From: RGIG2206 sp045577615
Lineage (GTDB): Bacteria; Bacillota; Clostridia; Oscillospirales; Acutalibacteraceae
Assembly: GCA_045577615.1 (NCBI GenBank)
Contig: JAZNIT010000036.1
Coordinates: 6,955 to 70,954 of the forward strand
Reading direction: 5' to 3'
DNA length: 64,000 bases
How positions within the stretch are numbered: the stretch's first letter is position 1; each line of letters starts with the position of its first letter. Both the position numbers and the translations under genes were made by a program. Of this stretch, positions 9,432 to 17,358 are shown piece after piece. The notes beneath the pieces were generated by a model. That model saw only the letters and a list, made by a program, of their open reading frames with translations, ran no database searches and had not been told where the DNA came from.

Positions 9432-10280
9432 ATGACCGAAGTTATTTCTGTCAGATTTAAAGATGCCGGCAAGGCATACTACTTTGACCCCAAGGGTGAT
9501 AAGTACGAAAAGGGTGAGCACGTTATCGTGTCTACCTCTCGCGGTTTGGTATACGGCGAAGTCACCGCATCCAATCAGCAGGTGCCCGACGAGTCGGTTG
9601 TGCCCCCCTTGCGCGAGGTTGAGCGCCGTGCTACCGATGCCGACCGCCGCCACTATGAAGAAAACCGCAAAAAAGAAAAAGAGGCCCTTAAAATCTGCGA
9701 AGAAAAGGTTATCGAGCGCAACCTTGATATGAAGCTGGTTGACGTTGAATATGCCTTTGAGGGGGGTAAAATTCTCTTTTACTTTACCTCTGACGGCAGA
9801 GTTGACTTCAGAGAACTGGTTAAAGATCTGGCTTCTGTTTTTCACACTCGCATTGAGTTGCGCCAAATCGGCGTGCGCGACGAGGCCAAAATGCTTGGCG
9901 GACTTGGCATTTGCGGACAGCCCTTCTGCTGTTCACGCTTTTTGAACGATTTTCATCCCGTTTCTATCAAAATGGCCAAGGAGCAGGGTTTATCTCTTAA
10001 CCCCGTTAAGATTTCAGGCACCTGCGGCCGTCTTATGTGCTGCCTTAACTATGAGCAAAACGTTTATGACGAGCTGCTCAAAATCACCCCCAAGGTTGGC
10101 GCAACGGTAAAAACTCCCCAGGGTGTGGGCACCGTTTTGTCGGTCAGCCTGCTTGAGCAAAAGGTTAAGGTGCGCTTTGAGGATAACGACGCGCCCATCA
10201 TCTTTGACTGCTGCGACGTTAAACGTATGCACAATTCTGCTCCCAAAAAGCAGGAGGAGCAGCCTTCGGCTGAGGGCTGA
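9432..10280 (+). CDS. ricT: RicT/YaaT family (PSP1 domain) protein
   Basis: About 282 residues from the ATG at 9432, which has GGAG six bases upstream; a longer frame opens from a TTG at 9393 but lacks a ribosome site. The PSP1 domain includes YGEVTASNQQVPDE and the Cys-rich block GICGQPFCCSRFL...ISGTCGRLMCCLNYE, which in B. subtilis RicT helps bind 4Fe-4S clusters of the RicAFT (Y-) complex that stimulates RNase Y processing. The other partners RicA and RicF are not visible here. It is third in the darA-holB-ricT run. Confidence 0.92.
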   Translation: MTEVISVRFKDAGKAYYFDPKGDKYEKGEHVIVSTSRGLVYGEVTASNQQVPDESVVPPLREVERRATDADRRHYEENRKKEKEALKICEEKVIERNLDMKLVDVEYAFEGGKILFYFTSDGRVDFRELVKDLASVFHTRIELRQIGVRDEAKMLGGLGICGQPFCCSRFLNDFHPVSIKMAKEQGLSLNPVKISGTCGRLMCCLNYEQNVYDELLKITPKVGATVKTPQGVGTVLSVSLLEQKVKVRFEDNDAPIIFDCCDVKRMHNSAPKKQEEQPSAEG

Positions 10281-10303
10281 CCGAAATTTACAAAAAATCA
10301 CTA

Positions 10304-10400
10304 TTGAATTTTTTGTGTTTTGTGCTATTATATTATTTGTTAATACCCCTGCCTTGCGCGAGGCAGGTTAAAACTTATATCAGTTGCTACGCGCGGCAAC
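10304..10400 (+). promoter_or_regulatory. Promoter and structured 5' leader of the ferredoxin gene
   Basis: TTGAAT (10304-10309), a 16-base spacer and TATTAT (10326-10331) form a plausible promoter. The leader then holds two stem-loops: CCTGCCT/AGGCAGG at 10348-10367 and GTTGC/GCAAC at 10383-10400. The second ends shortly before the AAGGAG ribosome site. Both loops contain the string GCGCG. Function is unknown; they may stabilise a highly expressed short mRNA. Confidence 0.5.
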
Positions 10401-10421
10401 GGAATAAGGAGATTACTGATT

Positions 10422-10592
10422 ATGGCTTACAAGATTTCTGACGCTTGCATTAAGTGCGGTGCTTGCGAGGGTATGTGCCCTGTAAGTGCAATCAGCGAGG
10501 GCGATGCTACTTATGTAGTTGACGCTGCTACCTGCATTGAGTGCGGTGCTTGCGCTGACGGTTGCCCCGTTGAAGCTATCGCTCAGGACTAA
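10422..10592 (+). CDS. Bacterial-type 2[4Fe-4S] ferredoxin
   Basis: A 56-residue clostridial ferredoxin. Two CxxCxxCxxxCP motifs are plain: CIKCGACEGMCP and CIECGACADGCP. The ends MAYKIS and VEAIAQD are also typical. It is a soluble low-potential electron carrier for anaerobic redox enzymes. A ribosome site AAGGAG lies before the ATG, the gene has its own promoter and a strong terminator, so it is a monocistronic unit. Confidence 0.96.
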   Translation: MAYKISDACIKCGACEGMCPVSAISEGDATYVVDAATCIECGACADGCPVEAIAQD

Positions 10593-10604
10593 TCTGAGAA
10601 TCAC

Positions 10605-10636
10605 AAAAACCCCCGATCTTTTGATTCGGGGGTTTT
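10605..10636 (+). terminator. Intrinsic terminator of the ferredoxin gene
   Basis: AAAACCCCCGA / TCGGGGGTTTT stem with a short T-rich loop, followed by T residues. Confidence 0.9.
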
Positions 10637-10715
10637 TTGTTGTCCTTTTGTTGAAAGTAACGGTTGCTTGTGATATAATGATTCAACAAAGTTGAAATCG
10701 TCAGGAGCTATACTT

Positions 10716-11360
10716 ATGACCACCTTGTATTTTATCCGCCACGGCCAGAGCAAGGGCAATTTGTACCGCCGCTTTTTGGGTCACACCGATTTGGATTTGT
10801 CTGAATTAGGCTATAAGCAGGCCGAGCGAACAGCATCCTTTTTTGAGAATATTAAGGTTGACGCTGTTTATTCCAGTGACCTTTGCCGCGCCTTTAACAC
10901 CGTCAAGCCTATTGCGGATATGAAGGGCACCTGCGTTATTCCCCGCACTCGCCTGCGAGAAATTGCCAGCGGCAAATGGGAAAACGTTGAGTTTGACCGA
11001 CTTAAGGCCGAGTTTGAGGCCGACTATACCGTTTGGCTGACCGATATTGGCAATGCCGTTTGCACTCAGGGTGAAAGCGTTGCCCATTTGCAAGAGCGAG
11101 TTATTGCCGAGGTTGAAGCTATCGCCGCCGCTCACGAGGGGCAGACGGTGGTTATCGGCACCCACGCCACACCCATCCGCGCACTGACCTGCCACCTTAG
11201 AGGACTGCCCATTGTTGAGATGAAAAACATCCCCTGGGTTGCCAATGCATCCGTCACCAAGGTGACCTATGACAAGAGCGTGGGCACCATTGAGCAATAC
11301 GAAATGGTTGACCATCTCGGGGATATATCAACCTCCTTCGGTGCCAACGCCGGGGTTTAA
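10716..11360 (+). CDS. Histidine phosphatase family protein
   Basis: A 214-residue phosphoglycerate-mutase-like phosphatase. The catalytic RHG motif is in YFIRHGQSKGN, with LGHTDLDLSELGYKQA, VYSSDLCRA and the second His region VVIGTHATPIRAL. The family includes phosphoglycerate mutases, alpha-ribazole phosphatases and broad phosphatases; nothing here fixes the substrate. Start at 10716 has AGGAGC upstream; an upstream TTG in frame was rejected. The next gene is a phosphohexomutase, but with its own gap of about 95 bases. Confidence 0.9.
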   Translation: MTTLYFIRHGQSKGNLYRRFLGHTDLDLSELGYKQAERTASFFENIKVDAVYSSDLCRAFNTVKPIADMKGTCVIPRTRLREIASGKWENVEFDRLKAEFEADYTVWLTDIGNAVCTQGESVAHLQERVIAEVEAIAAAHEGQTVVIGTHATPIRALTCHLRGLPIVEMKNIPWVANASVTKVTYDKSVGTIEQYEMVDHLGDISTSFGANAGV

Positions 11361-11456
11361 ATGAGATTATAATCCATATATACAAAAAAATAATCATTTA
11401 CAACCGACCAACAGCATATTATAATAGGTTAAAAGAACTTTTAAGGGGCAAAGACG

Positions 11457-13175
11457 ATGACAGAAAAAATTATGGAGTTATATAATATTTGGTGTCAAAA
11501 GGTGACCGATCCTACCCTTGCTGCCGAGCTCAACTCGGTTAAGGGTGACGAGGCCGCCATTGAGGACCGCTTTTTTAAAGAGCTTGACTTCGGCACCGCA
11601 GGCCTTCGCGGTGTTATCGGCGCAGGCAGCAACCGTATGAACATCTATACCGTTGGCCGCGCTACCCAAGGCTTTGCCGATTATATTAACGCTACCTATA
11701 AAAACGGCTCGGTTGCCATTGCGTACGACAGCCGTATTAACAGCGATTTGTTCAGCCGCACCGCCGCTTGCGTTTTTGCCGCAAACGGTATTAAGGTATG
11801 GCTTTATCCCGAACTTGCTCCCACACCCATGCTCTCATTTGCCGTGCGCTACTACGGCTGTGTGGGCGGCGTTGTTGTTACCGCAAGCCACAACCCCGCC
11901 GAGTATAACGGCTACAAGGCATACGGCGACGACGGCTGCCAGCTTGGTGGCGAGGAATGTGACAAAATCACAGTGGCCATCAACAATACCGACATTTTCG
12001 AAGGCATCAAATCCATCGACTTCGACACCGCTTTGGCAGAGGGTAAAATCTGCTACGTTGGCGAGGATTGCTATGAGGATTATTACAAAAACGTGCTTAT
12101 GCAATCGGTTGACAGCGACCTTGTTGGCGAGTCGGGACTTAAGGTTATCTATACTCCCCTTCACGGCACCGGCAACAAGCCTGTGCGCGAGATTTTGAAG
12201 CGCATCGGCGTTACCGACGTAACCATCGTTAAGGAGCAGGAGCAGCCTGACGGCAACTTCCCCACCGCTCCATATCCCAACCCCGAAATCCGTCAGCCCT
12301 TTGAGTGCGCTCTGGCCCTCGCACGTCAGGTAAAGCCCGACCTTTTGCTTGCCACCGACCCCGACGCCGACCGCGTTGGTATCGCTGTGCCCGAGGGCGA
12401 GGATTATCGCTTGCTCACAGGTAACGAGGTGGGCGCAATGCTCCTTGACTACGTGCTTATGCGCCGCAGTCAAAAGGGCACCTTGCCTCAGAATCCCGTT
12501 GCTGTAAAGAGCATCGTTTCAACCTCTATATGTGACAAAATTGCTACAAAATACGGTTGCGAGATGCGGGATGTTCTGACCGGATTTAAGTATATCGGCG
12601 AGCAGATTGCACTGCTTGAAAAGGATAATCATTCCGAACGCTACGTATTTGGCTTTGAGGAAAGCTACGGCTACCTTGCGGGCACCTACGTGCGCGATAA
12701 GGATGCTGTTGTGGCATCGATGCTCATTTGTGAGATGGCCGCCTACTACCGCACCCAGGGCAAGAGCCTTGTGGACGTTATTAACGGCATCTATGCCGAG
12801 TATGGCCGCTATTTGCACCGCACCACCTACTTTACCTTTAAGGGAGCAAGCGGTATGGAGCAGATGGCAACCATCATGAACACCCTGCACACCGAAAAGA
12901 GAGAGTCGGTGGCCGACTATAAGGTTGTTTCAGTGGCTGACTACCTCACCTCACAGTACACCGACTGTGTGACAGGCGAGGTTAAGACCCTCACCCTGCC
13001 CAAGGCCGACGTAATTGCGTTTATGCTTGAAAATAACAACTGCATTATGGTTCGTCCCTCAGGCACCGAGCCCAAGATTAAGGTTTACGTTACCTCAGTT
13101 GCCGAGGATACCACCAAGGCAGAGGAAATCAACGCCATTCTTACCAAAGAAGCGGCAAAAATGCTGGGTCAATAA
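11457..13175 (+). CDS. pgcA: Phospho-sugar mutase (alpha-phosphoglucomutase type)
   Basis: A 572-residue enzyme of the alpha-D-phosphohexomutase family. The active-site serine loop is VVTASHNPAEYNGYK, the metal-binding loop DPDADRVGIAV, the sugar-binding loop FGFEESYGYL and the phosphate-binding loop MVRPSGTEPKIKVY. The length and the N-terminal ELDFGTAGLRGVIGAG match Firmicutes PgcA, which interconverts glucose-1- and glucose-6-phosphate. Followed by a strong terminator. Confidence 0.94.
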   Translation: MTEKIMELYNIWCQKVTDPTLAAELNSVKGDEAAIEDRFFKELDFGTAGLRGVIGAGSNRMNIYTVGRATQGFADYINATYKNGSVAIAYDSRINSDLFSRTAACVFAANGIKVWLYPELAPTPMLSFAVRYYGCVGGVVVTASHNPAEYNGYKAYGDDGCQLGGEECDKITVAINNTDIFEGIKSIDFDTALAEGKICYVGEDCYEDYYKNVLMQSVDSDLVGESGLKVIYTPLHGTGNKPVREILKRIGVTDVTIVKEQEQPDGNFPTAPYPNPEIRQPFECALALARQVKPDLLLATDPDADRVGIAVPEGEDYRLLTGNEVGAMLLDYVLMRRSQKGTLPQNPVAVKSIVSTSICDKIATKYGCEMRDVLTGFKYIGEQIALLEKDNHSERYVFGFEESYGYLAGTYVRDKDAVVASMLICEMAAYYRTQGKSLVDVINGIYAEYGRYLHRTTYFTFKGASGMEQMATIMNTLHTEKRESVADYKVVSVADYLTSQYTDCVTGEVKTLTLPKADVIAFMLENNNCIMVRPSGTEPKIKVYVTSVAEDTTKAEEINAILTKEAAKMLGQ

Positions 13176-13185
13176 AAAACACTTT

Positions 13186-13221
13186 AGCCTATCCTTGCTC
13201 TATGCAAGGATAGGCTTTTTT
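13186..13221 (+). terminator. Intrinsic terminator of pgcA
   Basis: AGCCTATCCTTGC / GCAAGGATAGGCT stem with loop TCTAT and a T run. Confidence 0.92.
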
Positions 13222-13231
13222 AATTGCTATC

Positions 13232-13260
13232 TTTACAATTAAATTAAAATATGATAAAAT
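13232..13260 (+). promoter_or_regulatory. Promoter of the structured leader RNA
   Basis: TTTACA at 13232-13237, a 17-base spacer and TAAAAT at 13255-13260. The expected start, about 7 bases on, coincides with the first base of the long leader stem at 13267. Confidence 0.65.
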
Positions 13261-13266
13261 ACATAT

Positions 13267-13411
13267 GCGACACTAATCGAATAACTCTAATGCAGGGGAA
13301 TAATACCTTGGTAAAAGGTGTATTCCTCTAACCCTGCGTTAGAATGGTTAGTGTCGCAACTAAACCGAGGGATCACTTTTTCGGCACATCTCTTCGGGGG
13401 TGTGCTTTTTT
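13267..13411 (+). ncRNA. Candidate riboswitch/attenuator or small RNA with antiterminator and terminator
   Basis: Three stacked helices form one long hairpin: P1 GCGACACTAA (13267-13276) with TTAGTGTCGC (13348-13357); P2 CTAATGCAGGG (13287-13297) with CCCTGCGTTAG (13332-13342, one G-U); P3 GAAT.ATACCTT with AAGGTGTATTC capping it. Then CCGAGGGAT (13365-13373) can pair with ATCTCTTCGG (13388-13397). That segment is also the 5' side of a terminator, GCACATCTC-TTCG-GGGGTGTGC plus six T (13384-13411). The two pairings exclude each other, as in riboswitches. I do not recognise a known class. Downstream is the small Cys-rich gene, then nrdD. Confidence 0.65.
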
Positions 13412-13426
13412 ATTGAGAGGTAGTAT

Positions 13427-13621
13427 ATGAAAAATAACAAAATAATTGACATCACGGGAACGCCTTTAACACCATCCGCCAATGGGAATAAATGCTTAGG
13501 TAATGGCCAACATCCCGAATATGAATGTTGTTGTGACGAATGTGATTATTATTTATATTGCTTTTCAAAATTTAGATTCAAAATAAAATTCAAAAAGTTT
13601 AAAAGATATTTTAAAAAATAA
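13427..13621 (+). CDS. Small Cys-rich protein, function unknown
   Basis: A 64-residue protein with a ribosome site (GAGAGGT) and ATG only 16 bases after the candidate attenuator. The N half has ITGTPLTPSANGNKCLGNGQ, then ECCCDECDYYLYC with five Cys in ten residues, which suggests a metal site. The C-terminal 17 residues are strongly basic (RFKIKFKKFKRYFKK). A terminator follows at once. I do not recognise the family; the leader suggests regulation by premature termination. It could be a metal-binding or nucleic-acid-binding mini-protein. Confidence 0.7.
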   Translation: MKNNKIIDITGTPLTPSANGNKCLGNGQHPEYECCCDECDYYLYCFSKFRFKIKFKKFKRYFKK

Positions 13622-13624
13622 CAA

Positions 13625-13657
13625 AATGGTACCCATATAGCAGGTGCCATTTTTTGT
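13625..13657 (+). terminator. Terminator after the Cys-rich gene
   Basis: AATGGTACC / GGTGCCATT stem around CATATAGCA, followed by a T run. Confidence 0.85.
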
Positions 13658-13691
13658 TAATAAAAATATTCAATATATTGTGCATTTGCTA

Positions 13692-13760
13692 TTGCAATTA
13701 ACACAATATAATGTTATAATAACTATCCAAAGCAATAATTATCTAACAATATATAGTGTT
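13692..13760 (+). promoter_or_regulatory. nrdDG promoter with two NrdR boxes
   Basis: TTGCAA (13692-13697), a 17-base spacer and a perfect TATAAT (13715-13720). Two AT-rich boxes match the NrdR consensus (ACACAATATAATGTT at 13701-13715; ACAATATATAGTGTT at 13746-13760). The first overlaps the spacer and -10. The box starts are 45 bases apart, about four helical turns. NrdR represses ribonucleotide reductase genes when dATP/ATP is high. The nrdR gene itself is not in the window. Confidence 0.8.
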
Positions 13761-13780
13761 TTGTGATAGGAGGTATAGTT

Positions 13781-15958
13781 ATGAGAATAATTAAGCGCAG
13801 CGGCGCCGAGATGGAATTTGATCGCCGCAAAATCGAAGTGGCCGTTGCCAAGGCCAACGAAAGCGTTGTGCCCAGCGCACGTATGACCGACATTCAAATC
13901 AAGCGCATCGCAGAGGACGTTGAAAGCGCTGCATTAAACGTCAACCGCTCACTGAGCGTTGAAGAAATTCAGGATATGGTTGAAGACCAGATTATGAATC
14001 AGCGCGCCTTCGAGGTGGCTCGTCGTTACATTACCTACCGCTACAACCGTGCTCTTGTGCGTAAGGCTAACACCACCGACGAGCAGATTCTCAGCCTTAT
14101 CGAGTGCAACAACGAAGAGGTTAAGCAGGAAAATTCAAATAAAAACCCCACCGTCAACAGCGTTCAGCGTGACTATATGGCAGGTGAGGTGAGCAAGGAT
14201 ATTACCAAGCGCTTGCTGTTGCCCGCCGATATTGTTGAGGCTCACGAGCAGGGCATCATCCATTTTCACGATGCCGACTACTTTGCTCAGCATATGCACA
14301 ACTGCGACCTTGTTAACCTTGAGGATATGCTGCAAAACGGCACCGTTATCAGTGGTACTCTTATTGAAAAGCCCCACAGCTTTTCCACCGCCTGCAACAT
14401 TGCCACTCAGATTATCGCACAGGTTGCATCCTGCCAATACGGCGGTCAGAGCATCAGCCTGACCCACCTTGCTCCCTTTGTCGACGTGAGCCGCCGCAAA
14501 ATCCGCGCTCAGGTAGAGGATGAAATGGCTCAAATCGGTGAAAAGCTGAGCGAAGAAAAGCTGGCGGCCGTTACCGAACTGCGTTTGCTCAACGAAATTA
14601 AAAACGGCGTTCAGATGATTCAATACCAGGTGGTTACTCTTATGACCACCAACGGTCAGGCTCCCTTTGTTACCGTATTTATGTACCTTAACGAGGCTAA
14701 GAACGAGCAGGAGAAAAAGGACCTCGCCCTTATTATTGAGGAGACTTTGCGCCAACGCTATCAAGGTGTTAAAAACGAGCGCGGCGTGTGGATTACCCCC
14801 GCCTTCCCCAAGCTGATTTACGTACTTGAGGAGGATAACATTCACAAAGACAGCCCCTACTATTATCTTACCGAACTGGCCGCAAAGTGCACCGCAAAGC
14901 GCCTTGTGCCCGACTATATTTCTGAAAAAATTATGCTTCAAAACAAGGTGGATAAAAAGGGCGACGGCCATTGCTACACCTGTATGGGTTGCCGCAGCTT
15001 CCTTACCCCCTACCTTGATGAGGAAGGCAAGCCCAAATATTACGGCCGCTTTAATCAAGGTGTTGTTACCGTTAACCTTGTTGACATCGGCCTTTCTGCT
15101 CAGGGAGATATGGATAAGTTCCGCCAGATTTTTGACGAAAGAATGGAGCTTTGCCATCGTGCGCTGCAATGCCGCCACGAGCGTTTGACAGGCACCCTCT
15201 CTGATGCTGCGCCCATTTTGTGGCAGCACGGAGCATTGCTTCGTCTTAACAAGGGCGAAACCATCGACAAGTATTTGCACGGCGGCTACTCTACCCTTTC
15301 CCTTGGCTATGCAGGCTTGTGGGAGTGCGTATATGCACTTAACGGCAAGAAACTCACCGAGCCCGAGGGTGAGGCTTTGGGCCTTGAAATTATGAAGATG
15401 CTCAACGAGTACACCGCCAAGTGGAAGGCTGAAGAAAATATCGACTATTCTCTTTACGGTACTCCCCTTGAAAGCACCACCTATAAGTTTGCCAAGTGCC
15501 TGCAAAAACGCTTTGGCGTGGTCAAGGGTGTGACCGACCGCAACTACATCACCAACAGCTACCACGTGCACGTTACCGAGGATATTGACGCCTTCGACAA
15601 ACTTGCTCTCGAAGCCAAGTTCCAGGCTCTATCCCCCGGCGGTGCCATCTCATACGTTGAGGTGCCCGATATGCAGAGCAACCTTGAAGCGGTGCTATCG
15701 GTAATGCAGTTTATTTATGACAACATTATGTATGCCGAGCTTAACACCAAGAGCGACTTTTGTCAGGAGTGCGGCTTTGACGGTGAAATTCAGATTAAAG
15801 AGGACGGCAAGGGCAAGCTTATTTGGGTGTGCCCCAACTGCGGCAACACCGACCAGACAAAGATGAATGTTGCCCGTCGCACCTGCGGCTACATCGGCAC
15901 TCAGTATTGGAACCAGGGCAGAACTCAAGAAATTAAGGAGCGTGTACTTCATCTGTAA
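13781..15958 (+). CDS. nrdD: Anaerobic ribonucleoside-triphosphate reductase (class III)
   Basis: About 725 residues. An N-terminal ATP-cone (IIKRSGAEMEFDRRKIEVAV) senses ATP/dATP. The catalytic core shows CYTCMGCRSFLTPY, HERLTGTLSDAAPILWQHGALL and LSLGYAGL. The C-terminal zinc site is CQECGFDGE...CPNCGNTD, and the glycyl-radical loop is RRTCGYIGTQYW, in which the second glycine of CGYIG would carry the radical. It reduces ribonucleoside triphosphates without oxygen. The ATG at 13781 follows AGGAGG; an upstream in-frame TTG at 13763 was rejected. One base overlaps nrdG (TAATG). Confidence 0.96.
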   Translation: MRIIKRSGAEMEFDRRKIEVAVAKANESVVPSARMTDIQIKRIAEDVESAALNVNRSLSVEEIQDMVEDQIMNQRAFEVARRYITYRYNRALVRKANTTDEQILSLIECNNEEVKQENSNKNPTVNSVQRDYMAGEVSKDITKRLLLPADIVEAHEQGIIHFHDADYFAQHMHNCDLVNLEDMLQNGTVISGTLIEKPHSFSTACNIATQIIAQVASCQYGGQSISLTHLAPFVDVSRRKIRAQVEDEMAQIGEKLSEEKLAAVTELRLLNEIKNGVQMIQYQVVTLMTTNGQAPFVTVFMYLNEAKNEQEKKDLALIIEETLRQRYQGVKNERGVWITPAFPKLIYVLEEDNIHKDSPYYYLTELAAKCTAKRLVPDYISEKIMLQNKVDKKGDGHCYTCMGCRSFLTPYLDEEGKPKYYGRFNQGVVTVNLVDIGLSAQGDMDKFRQIFDERMELCHRALQCRHERLTGTLSDAAPILWQHGALLRLNKGETIDKYLHGGYSTLSLGYAGLWECVYALNGKKLTEPEGEALGLEIMKMLNEYTAKWKAEENIDYSLYGTPLESTTYKFAKCLQKRFGVVKGVTDRNYITNSYHVHVTEDIDAFDKLALEAKFQALSPGGAISYVEVPDMQSNLEAVLSVMQFIYDNIMYAELNTKSDFCQECGFDGEIQIKEDGKGKLIWVCPNCGNTDQTKMNVARRTCGYIGTQYWNQGRTQEIKERVLHL

Positions 15959-16503
15959 TGAACTACGCAACCATTAAGAAAAACGATATTGCCAACGGCA
16001 CGGGTGTGCGTGTATCCCTTTTTGTAAGCGGATGCCGCCACCGCTGCAAAGGCTGCTTTAATCGGGATGCCTGGAATTTCAACTATGGCTCTCTTTTCAC
16101 CGACGAGGTAGCCGGGGAGGTGCTTGACGCCGCCGACCACTCCCATATTGAGGGGTTGTCGTTGCTTGGAGGCGAGCCCTTTGAGCCTGAAAATCAAGAG
16201 CCACTTGCCGACCTTGTGGGGCAGTTTAAGCAGCGCTTTCCTCAAAAATCGGTGTGGTGTTACAGTGGCTTTACCTTTGAAGAAATTGTAGAGGGCAAAG
16301 CAGGCGATCCCGCCGTTGCTATGAAGCTGCTCCGTCAAATCGATGTGCTTGTTGACGGCAAATTTGAAGAAGAGCTTAAGGATTTGAGCCTTATTTTCAG
16401 AGGCTCGTCAAACCAGCGAATTATTGACGTCAAGGCCTCTCTTGACGCAGGCGAGGTGTGCTTGCTTGAGGGAAATTGGCGCCGAACTTATACAATTGAT
16501 TAG
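15958..16503 (+). CDS. nrdG: Anaerobic ribonucleotide reductase activating protein
   Basis: A 181-residue radical SAM activase. The cluster motif CxxxCxxC is seen in SGCRHRCKGCFN, followed by LSLLGGEPFEPENQE (SAM-binding GGEP). It generates the glycyl radical on NrdD. The start codon overlaps the nrdD stop, the usual coupled arrangement. It is 12 bases upstream of dut, giving a compact dNTP-supply operon nrdD-nrdG-dut. Confidence 0.96.
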   Translation: MNYATIKKNDIANGTGVRVSLFVSGCRHRCKGCFNRDAWNFNYGSLFTDEVAGEVLDAADHSHIEGLSLLGGEPFEPENQEPLADLVGQFKQRFPQKSVWCYSGFTFEEIVEGKAGDPAVAMKLLRQIDVLVDGKFEEELKDLSLIFRGSSNQRIIDVKASLDAGEVCLLEGNWRRTYTID

Positions 16504-16515
16504 GAGATGTTGAAA

Positions 16516-16965
16516 ATGGCACTTACTCAAGAGGTTAAAATTAAGAAGCTTATCCCCTCGGCAACCATCCCCGCATACGGCTCTGAATTTGCTGCAGGCG
16601 CTGACCTTTTTGCTTGCACCGATGGTGAGAAAATTGAGATTAAGCCTCACCAGACCGTGTTTATTCATACCGGCATCGCTCTTGAGGTGCCCGTTGGATA
16701 TGCAGGGCTTATCTATGCCCGCAGCGGTGCCGCATGCAAACGCGGACTTGCTCCTGCCAACAAGGTGGGCGTTGTGGACAGCGACTATCGCGGAGAGGTT
16801 ATGGTAGCGCTGCACAACCACTCTGAGGTGGCACAAACCATCGAGGATGGCGAGCGCATTGCTCAAATGGTGATTGCTCCCTACCTTACTGCAAAATTTG
16901 TTGAGGTGGACGACCTTGACGATACTGTCAGGGGCGAAGGCGGCTTCGGCTCCACCGGCAAGTAA
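16516..16965 (+). CDS. dut: Deoxyuridine triphosphatase
   Basis: A 149-residue trimeric-type dUTPase with all five motifs: AAGADLFAC (1), YARSGAACK (2), NKVGVVDSDYRGEV with the catalytic Asp (3), DGERIAQMVIAP (4) and RGEGGFGSTGK (5). It turns dUTP into dUMP, keeping uracil out of DNA and feeding dTMP synthesis. Two ATG codons (16507, 16516) are in frame; AGGAG touches the first but is nine bases from the second, so 16516 is preferred. Confidence 0.95.
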   Translation: MALTQEVKIKKLIPSATIPAYGSEFAAGADLFACTDGEKIEIKPHQTVFIHTGIALEVPVGYAGLIYARSGAACKRGLAPANKVGVVDSDYRGEVMVALHNHSEVAQTIEDGERIAQMVIAPYLTAKFVEVDDLDDTVRGEGGFGSTGK

Positions 16966-16967
16966 AA

Positions 16968-17215
16968 ATGTCTATCAAATACAATAAAAGAAATATACTT
17001 CTGGCTAAAAATTTGTTGTCGAAATAGATGGTGCTGAACATTACACCGACAAAAACAAGAAATCTGATGAGTTTAGAACCGAAGTTCTTGAAGAATACGG
17101 ATTAAAGGTTATTCGATTTACAAACCGCCAAGTTGATAATGATTTTCGCAGTGTTTGCGAATTCATTGATGCAGCTGTAAAAGCCTTCCTCCGAGAGGAA
17201 GGGGGACCGCTTTAG
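16968..17215 (+). pseudogene. DUF559 endonuclease-like gene, internally deleted
   Basis: The ATG at 16968 starts MSIKYNKRNILLAKNL, resembling DUF559 N-termini, then hits a stop. In another frame the C-terminal half continues with FVVEIDGAEHYTDKNKKSDE and ends RSVCEFIDAAVKAFLREEGG before TAG at 17213. About 50 residues of the middle are missing, with a frame change. DUF559 proteins are Vsr/PD-(D/E)xK-like; EIDGxxH is the family hallmark. The last ten codons lie inside the adjacent repeat element. The deleted form is surely non-functional. Confidence 0.8.
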
Positions 17216-17314
17216 CGGTGGAAGGAGATTGCGTAAATTATAAGTCTATGTGTAGCTTTAATTGCGCATTCTCCCTCAGTCACCTCCGGTGACAGCTCCC
17301 TCCCGGAGGGAGCC
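17183..17314. repeat. MITE-like palindromic repeat element
   Basis: About 132 bp with imperfect terminal inverted halves. The left half holds hairpins CCTTCCTC..GAGGAAGG (17184-17202) and ACCGCTTTAGCGGT (17206-17219). The right half holds TCACCTCCGGTGA (17279-17291) and GCTCCCTCCCGGAGGGAGC (17295-17313). Left GGAAGGAGATTGCG mirrors right GCGCATTCTCCCTC. The form resembles small palindromic repeats common in gut Clostridia. It encodes nothing of its own beyond the tail of the DUF559 reading frame. Confidence 0.7.
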
Positions 17315-17326
17315 TAACAAAAAAGT

Positions 17327-17357
17327 AAAACCTCAGGTTGCGATACCTGAGGTTTTT
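17327..17357. terminator. Terminator between the MITE and the convergent minus-strand gene
   Basis: AAAACCTCAGGT / ACCTGAGGTTTTT with loop TGCGAT; T runs on both strands fit bidirectional use. Confidence 0.8.
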
Positions 17358-17358
17358 G

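Noticed and set aside
13267..13411. 6S RNA
   Set aside because: A long hairpin, but too short and lacking the central bubble layout and length of 6S RNA; the antiterminator/terminator pair points to attenuation.
14135..15571. 478-codon open frame opposite nrdD
   Set aside because: Composition typical of an antisense shadow; nrdD is certain and covers the same DNA.
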